From an uncultured Treponema sp. (GTDB taxonomy: Bacteria > Spirochaetota > Spirochaetia > Treponematales > Treponemataceae), in assembly GCA_946611835.1 (NCBI GenBank), contig CAMOEE010000079.1, forward strand, positions 1-10,478: a stretch of DNA of 10,478 nt, given 5' to 3'. The notes beneath the pieces were generated by a model. That model was not told where the DNA came from, searched no databases, and was given only the letters and a program-made list of their open reading frames with translations. The translations under genes were made by a program, and so were the position numbers. The stretch's first letter is position 1. Each line of letters begins with the position of its first letter. Positions 5,862 to 10,478 of the stretch are shown here, piece after piece.

Positions 5862-6990
5862 AAAGTTACCGCTTTTTCTCATTCTATGCAGCCTCCCCTT
5901 GCACTCTCTTCCTTCCAAAAAGGTCCTGCAGGAGCTTAAGGTTTTGCCCCGCTCGGAGATTTTCTTCACACAGATGGAGAACTGCTATTCCCTTGAAATC
6001 CCTGATGTGGAGCCGGGGAAGGTTCAGCTTGATTTGCCGGAGCTTCCGCTGGGAACGAAATTCATCTCCTCAAAAAAAGAAGAATATGCCTCTGAGGACG
6101 GAATTCGTGGAACGCAAATTTCCCTCTGGTTCACTTTTACGGATTCCGGAAACACACGCATTCCGCCTCTTTTAACAAGAATCAACGGAAGAAATTATTA
6201 TTTCGAATTCGAGCCGACTTATGTTTACGAAAACCCGGCTCTGATTTCCCCCCTTGCTGAAGTCCTTTTTGACAGGCCGGAACTGCTCAAAACTGACAAA
6301 AAAACAGGACAAAAGACTCTCAGGGTTGCCTGTGGCGAAAAAATTTCATTTACGGTGGCCCTTCGCTATGGAATGCAGGTAATCGATTTCAGATGGAAGC
6401 TTCCCAAAGATTCGATTTTCAACGAGACAGAAAGATTTGACTTTGCTAACGGCGAGGAAAAAATCACGGAATTCACCACGGAAAGCAAAAAACTCGCAAG
6501 CTTTGACTGGCAGATTTTGAAAGAAGGAATTTATCCGCTCCCGGAAATCGCGATAGGAACTATTTCATACAGCGGGGCCAAAAAACAGGTTTACCTTCCG
6601 CAAAATATTTTCATCTCTGTCTCCGAGACAAAAAACACCCGAAAGACCGGGGCAGAAGCCAGGGGGCAAAATTCAGGCATTTTTGAATCAGCATTCGAAA
6701 AGCCGGAAGATGATGAAATCAACTCAAGGAATGCAGGCCCGGACCGTCAGGAGTGCGAGAAAATCGCCATGAGCACAAAAAGGACTTTTTTTGACAAATT
6801 GTTCGCCCGCAGGTACGGGATTTTCGCTGGCGGTGAAATAATCTCCGTTCCTGAAGAAAAAATCTCCGGCAGGGCATTCACAGGCGGGCAAAAGGTAAGA
6901 ATCAGCGAGAGAGCTGGAAAATGGTCATTCATAGAATGCAAGGAATTTTCCGGCTGGACAAAAAACGACAATATAATCGAGGTAAAGTGA
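5842..6990 (+). CDS. BatD-like periplasmic protein with C-terminal SH3-like domain
   Basis: From ATG 5842 the protein has 382 residues. An N-terminal signal (about 1-22, IIRK then a leucine-rich core and LPLHS) suggests export. The body (about 25-265) is beta-rich, with a repeated BatD-like pattern: FTFTDSGNTRIPPL in the first half and ILKEGIYPLPEIAIGTISY near the end of the second. A polar linker (about 270-325) leads to 329-382, which looks like a bacterial SH3 domain (GGEIISVPE, GQKVRIS, GKWSFIE, GWTKNDNIIEV). BatE proteins carry such an SH3, so this may combine BatD-like and BatE-like parts. There is no membrane anchor after the signal, unlike a typical BatD, and the cysteine in the signal is not in a valid lipobox. 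It starts 20 bases inside the previous gene, and the Smr gene follows after one base. The individual gene symbol is uncertain. Confidence 0.8.
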   Translation: MMSLIIRKLPLFLILCSLPLHSLPSKKVLQELKVLPRSEIFFTQMENCYSLEIPDVEPGKVQLDLPELPLGTKFISSKKEEYASEDGIRGTQISLWFTFTDSGNTRIPPLLTRINGRNYYFEFEPTYVYENPALISPLAEVLFDRPELLKTDKKTGQKTLRVACGEKISFTVALRYGMQVIDFRWKLPKDSIFNETERFDFANGEEKITEFTTESKKLASFDWQILKEGIYPLPEIAIGTISYSGAKKQVYLPQNIFISVSETKNTRKTGAEARGQNSGIFESAFEKPEDDEINSRNAGPDRQECEKIAMSTKRTFFDKLFARRYGIFAGGEIISVPEEKISGRAFTGGQKVRISERAGKWSFIECKEFSGWTKNDNIIEVK

Positions 6991-6991
6991 T

Positions 6992-7576
6992 ATGGATTTC
7001 GGTGATATTTTAAATCAATGGGACGGAGTTCAAAAAGCAGAGAAATCTAAGGCAAAAGAAAGGGCAAAAGTGCCGCAGGTCTCCCATAAGATGGCGAATG
7101 CCCCTACCCCAGAAGAAAAGGCGGCCCGAAAAAGAGCAAAACTTGCCTCAGAAGGACGGCTCTACGAAGAGCAGATGAAGGAAGACGCAAAAAAACAGAT
7201 AAATCCCATGGAACTTTGGCTTCGCCGCTATGGAGTGACCGATAAAGATAAGGCCGCAGACGAATATGAAGAGCGAAGCAAAATGGAAAGCCGGGAATAC
7301 CTGAGAACAATGCGCCCGGAAGCCCGGATTGACCTGCACGGCCTTACGAGAGAGGAGGCCTGGGCACGGCTCAATTCTTTTGTGAACGACTGCATCCGCC
7401 GGGGACTGAAAAAAATCCTGATTATCCACGGAAAGGGGAACCACTCCCACGGAAGCGACCCGGTCTTAGGCCCCATGGTAAAGACCTTCATAGAACAGAA
7501 CAAAAACCTCGGAAGCTCAGGCCACCCGGACAGGGCTATGGGCGGAAGCGGGGCCACCTGGGTCATCATAAAATAA
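6992..7576 (+). CDS. Smr-domain protein
   Basis: This 194-residue cytoplasmic protein has a C-terminal Smr domain (about 110-194). Visible motifs are IDLHGLTREEA (113-123), IIHGKGNHSHG (144-154) and GGSGATWVII (184-193), the three conserved blocks of the family. Smr domains are nucleic-acid-binding and often nucleolytic; stand-alone members such as SmrB act on mRNA of collided ribosomes. The N-terminal 110 residues are highly charged, Lys/Glu/Ala-rich and probably partly helical or disordered; no MutS domain is present. ATG 6992 has GAGG at 6979-6982, nine bases upstream. It starts one base after the BatD-like stop, so it is very likely the last gene of the operon. A mechanistic link to the Bat proteins is not evident. 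The next gene converges on it with 26 bases between stops. Confidence 0.92.
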   Translation: MDFGDILNQWDGVQKAEKSKAKERAKVPQVSHKMANAPTPEEKAARKRAKLASEGRLYEEQMKEDAKKQINPMELWLRRYGVTDKDKAADEYEERSKMESREYLRTMRPEARIDLHGLTREEAWARLNSFVNDCIRRGLKKILIIHGKGNHSHGSDPVLGPMVKTFIEQNKNLGSSGHPDRAMGGSGATWVIIK

Positions 7577-7602
7577 TTTTCTGACTGAGGGGCCGGACAA
7601 TC

Positions 7603-10478
7603 CTAGCACAAAACTGACTCAAGGACAGAGATAAGCTTGGCCTCATCAACCGGCTTTGCTATATGAGCGTTCATGCCAGCGGCAAAAGCTGCCTTACGGT
7701 CTTCCTCAAAGGCGTTGGCCGTCATGGCAACGATGGGGACCGTGGCTTTCTCATCATCGGAAAGTTCCCGGATTTTCTTTGTCGCCTCATATCCGTCCAT
7801 CTCAGGCATCTGAATATCCATCAAAACGGCATCATAATAGCCTGAATCCGCAGCAGAGACTTTTTCAAGGGCCTTCTTGCCGTCCTCAGCAGTCTCGACC
7901 TTAAAGCCCATCTCCTGCAAAATCATTGCGGCAATCTCACGGTTCACCTCCACATCGTCAACGAGGAGAAGCCGCCGCCCCTGGAAATTAACGCCTTTTT
8001 CTTTCTGACTGCCGCATTCCCTGGAGGCAGAAGGCAGCTCATGTGAATCAGAGCTTTTCTTTTCGCTGAGACTCAAATTCTCATCTATCAAAAATCTGAA
8101 TTCAATTACGAATTCCGTGCCCATGCCCTTCTCGGTCTTCACGGAAATCTCGCCGCCAATCATGTCGACTATGCTCTTTGTAATTGCCATTCCGAGGCCC
8201 GTGCCCTGAATTCCGCTTACGGTGCTGGTCCTCTCGCGCTCAAAAGCCTCAAAAACCCGCTCTGCGAATTCCTTTGACATACCGATTCCGTTGTCCTTGA
8301 CCCTAAGCTCGTAGGGAGCGGACCCCTCGTTAACTTCACCCGTCTGACGCAAAATTACGCTGATTTTGCCTCCCTCCGGAGTGAATTTGTAGGCATTTCC
8401 GACAAGGTTCAAAAGAACCCGGTTGATTCGGTTTTTGTCGCAGAGCACGCACATGTCCTTCACATCAGAATAATCGACCTTGAAATCAATCTGTTTACCG
8501 GCCATCTGCGTTGAAAAAATATCGTAGACCTCGTCCATAAGCTCACACAGATAGGTCGGTTTTTCCTCGACCTCCATCTTTCCGCTCTCGATGCGGCTCA
8601 TCTCAAGGACATCGTTAATCAGCGCCAAAAGGTGCTTGCTTGACGAGTCAATTTTTGCAAGGAAATCCTGAATCTGCTCAGGCGAGACATTCTCCTTGCG
8701 GGCCAGCGTAGTGTAACCGACAATGGCGTTTATCGGCGTTCGGATGTCGTGACTCATGTTTGAAAGGAAGGTTGTCTTTGCCTCGTTTGCTCTTTTTTCC
8801 TGAATTTTTTCTTCCTCAAGGGCTTCTTCCCTTTTTTTGAGGCGGGAGAAAACGCTGAAGAGGACTCCCAGGGCCACCATAATCATTATGAACTGGATGA
8901 TTGTGTTTTTCTGCAATTCGTCAAGGATAAGCTCAAGATTGTAGGAAAGGAAAGACTTCTCGACCTGTTTGTTCTCGTCGGTCAGCATGACTCCGATTTT
9001 CTTCATTTCCGTTGTATAGGAAAGGCTGATGTTGTCTACAACCTGCTCCGCCGTCTTGTGGGTTGAAATACGCATCCACATGATTGATGTAAAAAAGATG
9101 AGGAAAAGAAGGGCTATCCAAACGACTGTGGATTTTCCGAATTTACGCTCGCTGTCCCTTATAAAGACCTGCCTGAAATAAAGGAAACCGAAAACGCTCC
9201 ACAAAGCAAGGAGGATGTAAGACTCGGGTGCCAGCGCCGTAATTGACCAGAAATTCGGGACAAGGAGATAAAGACTGAAGAAAACAGCTGCCAGAAAACC
9301 AGCAATTCCCGTAACTAGGGGCAGGTGAGACCTTTCAGTCCTTGCAAGCTTTATCGCCGAAGCTGAAGTGTAGCCGTAAGCGATTGTAGCCCCGATTGTG
9401 GTGACATCGACAATCCAGCCGATGGGAGTTCGCCCCAAAAAGAGTATAAGGACTGATGAGGCAAAAATCACCAGGACAGAAAAACGGGGAATTCCGTCGG
9501 AGTCAGTCTTTCCGAAAATCTCAGGAAGGATTCCGTCCCCGCTCATTGAGGCCATAAGTCGGAAAGCGGCGATTGAGTTTCCGATTATGCCTGTAAGGAT
9601 TCCGGCCAGAACGGCAAGGCCAAGCACTGCATAGGCAAAATTTCCGACATAGTTTTTTATGACATAGAAGACAGGCATATTGACCGCACCATAATAAGGA
9701 ACAGCCAGAAAAGTAAGTAAGGCATAGAGAAGATATGCCGTAAGGACAGAGAGGGTCATAATCAGCATGGATTTTTTTACCGGAAATTTGAATTCCCTGA
9801 CCGAATGAGAAATATTCTCGAAGCCGACGAAGGCCCAGGGTGAAATGGCGGCAATGGCAAGGACCTGAATGGCCGGCTTCTTTTGCGCTGATATGGCGTT
9901 AAAGAAAACGACCTCAAGAGACTGACTGCTGCTGGTCAAAAAAAAGCAGGTAAAAACCCCGGCCACAAGAATGCAGGACGCAATAATCTGAAGCAGCAGG
10001 GTCTTTTTTTTTGAAAAAATACAAAGCAGGGTGATAAGAGCGAGAAAAACAAGCTCCGAAAGAACCTCGCCCAGATAAATCGTGTAGCCCGCTATTGAAT
10101 AATGGAAACCGAACTGCAAAAGGGACCCGAAAAAAGTACGGAAAATCAAGGCCAGGGCCGTGACATTTGCCCAGATAACAGCGATATAAGTGAGGCTCAA
10201 AAACCATCCCGTAAGAAAAGCGTGGTCATGGCCGAAAATTCCCTTGACGAAGGAATAGGTTCCGCCGTCATCGGGAAATCGGGTCATAAGAAAGTGGTAG
10301 TTGACGCCGATTATAAGCATTACCATGGCACCGATAGCCATTCCCACGGCCGTTCCCCAGGGGCCAGCAATGGGGATAAAAGTCGTGCCAGGCATGACAA
10401 ATGCACCCCAGCCCACCGCAGAACCCAGGGAAAGTGCCCAGGCTCCTATTGGAGAAATATAGCGCTTGTCGCAGACCG
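7603..10478 (-). CDS. APC-type amino-acid permease fused to hybrid histidine kinase and receiver (5' end outside the window)
   Basis: The frame is open to the right edge; 957 complete codons are visible (numbered from base 10476) and the start lies beyond. Residues 1-435 form an APC-superfamily transporter with 12 predicted helices, including AVGWGAFVMPGTT in helix 1 and ISPWAFVGFENISH in helix 6, so the transport core looks intact. Two more helices (about 449-469, 524-543) enclose a 55-residue extracytoplasmic loop. A coiled coil (544-571) leads to the kinase: SHDIRTP with H576, N-box NLVGNAYKF (N694), DNGIGM (D728), GTGLGM. A polar linker precedes the receiver (834-957): DD at 840-841, phospho-acceptor D887 in LMDIQMPEMDG, T919, K941. 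No output or Hpt domain is present, so a separate phosphotransfer protein is expected. Likely role: sensing an amino acid or amine by or through the permease. The substrate is unknown. Confidence 0.93.
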   Translation of the reverse strand, partial: VCDKRYISPIGAWALSLGSAVGWGAFVMPGTTFIPIAGPWGTAVGMAIGAMVMLIIGVNYHFLMTRFPDDGGTYSFVKGIFGHDHAFLTGWFLSLTYIAVIWANVTALALIFRTFFGSLLQFGFHYSIAGYTIYLGEVLSELVFLALITLLCIFSKKKTLLLQIIASCILVAGVFTCFFLTSSSQSLEVVFFNAISAQKKPAIQVLAIAAISPWAFVGFENISHSVREFKFPVKKSMLIMTLSVLTAYLLYALLTFLAVPYYGAVNMPVFYVIKNYVGNFAYAVLGLAVLAGILTGIIGNSIAAFRLMASMSGDGILPEIFGKTDSDGIPRFSVLVIFASSVLILFLGRTPIGWIVDVTTIGATIAYGYTSASAIKLARTERSHLPLVTGIAGFLAAVFFSLYLLVPNFWSITALAPESYILLALWSVFGFLYFRQVFIRDSERKFGKSTVVWIALLFLIFFTSIMWMRISTHKTAEQVVDNISLSYTTEMKKIGVMLTDENKQVEKSFLSYNLELILDELQKNTIIQFIMIMVALGVLFSVFSRLKKREEALEEEKIQEKRANEAKTTFLSNMSHDIRTPINAIVGYTTLARKENVSPEQIQDFLAKIDSSSKHLLALINDVLEMSRIESGKMEVEEKPTYLCELMDEVYDIFSTQMAGKQIDFKVDYSDVKDMCVLCDKNRINRVLLNLVGNAYKFTPEGGKISVILRQTGEVNEGSAPYELRVKDNGIGMSKEFAERVFEAFERERTSTVSGIQGTGLGMAITKSIVDMIGGEISVKTEKGMGTEFVIEFRFLIDENLSLSEKKSSDSHELPSASRECGSQKEKGVNFQGRRLLLVDDVEVNREIAAMILQEMGFKVETAEDGKKALEKVSAADSGYYDAVLMDIQMPEMDGYEATKKIRELSDDEKATVPIVAMTANAFEEDRKAAFAAGMNAHIAKPVDEAKLISVLESVLC

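Noticed and set aside
5890..5910. Cysteine in the BatD-like signal peptide as a lipobox
   Set aside because: The residue before the cysteine is leucine (LILC), whereas lipoboxes need a small residue there.
5487..5969. Minus-strand open frame of 160 codons
   Set aside because: It lies antisense to clear TPR and signal-peptide coding sequence, has no recognisable domain, and its length follows from the codon use of the real genes.
10414..10416. GTG at 10416-10414 as the start of the permease-kinase
   Set aside because: It falls inside the first transporter helix. The frame continues upstream through a sensible ISPIGAWALSLGSAV stretch to the window edge, so the true start is outside.

Overview
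The window looks like a chromosomal segment of a spirochaete, most likely a host-associated Treponema. This is inferred from three things: the Bat/MoxR operon layout with a spirochaete-like lipobox, the codon use with AT-rich intergenic DNA, and a truncated aminotransferase-like N-terminus. No sequence search was possible, so the genus is tentative. I saw no tRNA, rRNA, CRISPR array, insertion sequence or phage gene.

Layout. Bases 1-70 hold the 5' end of a leftward gene, possibly a PLP-dependent aminotransferase. Its promoter (80-108) sits so close to the ATG that the mRNA may be leaderless. Bases 71-257 form a divergent intergenic region with a cluster of GCATA boxes on a 20-bp period. From 258 to 7576 seven rightward genes are packed with gaps of 12 bases or less, or overlaps: MoxR-type AAA+ ATPase, DUF58 protein, a signal-peptide/TM protein with a BatD-like cytoplasmic tail, BatA-like VWA protein, BatB-BatC fusion, BatD-like periplasmic protein ending in an SH3-like domain, and an Smr-domain protein. 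From the right edge back to 7603, convergent to the operon, lies a large fusion protein whose start is outside the window: a 12-TM APC-type amino-acid permease joined to a histidine kinase and a receiver domain.

How the genes work together. MoxR ATPases with DUF58 and VWA partners are thought to act as envelope-associated chaperone or metal-insertion machines. Here the ATPase and DUF58 protein are predicted cytoplasmic. BatA and BatB are predicted to be membrane anchored, with metal-binding VWA domains in the periplasm, alongside the TPR, beta-sandwich and SH3-like modules. The Bat modules are partitioned unusually. BatB and BatC are one polypeptide with an internal lipoprotein-type signal at the joint. 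BatD-like features are spread over two proteins, and a BatE-like SH3 is attached to the second.

The best candidates for something undescribed are the internal lipobox in the BatB-BatC fusion, with an A8 tract at the same joint; the permease-kinase-receiver fusion as a possible transport-coupled sensor; and the phased GCATA operator cluster. Two starts should be set at 3196 (BatA-like) and 5842 (BatD-like), where ribosome binding sites support them, and the permease-kinase reading frame stays open to the right edge.
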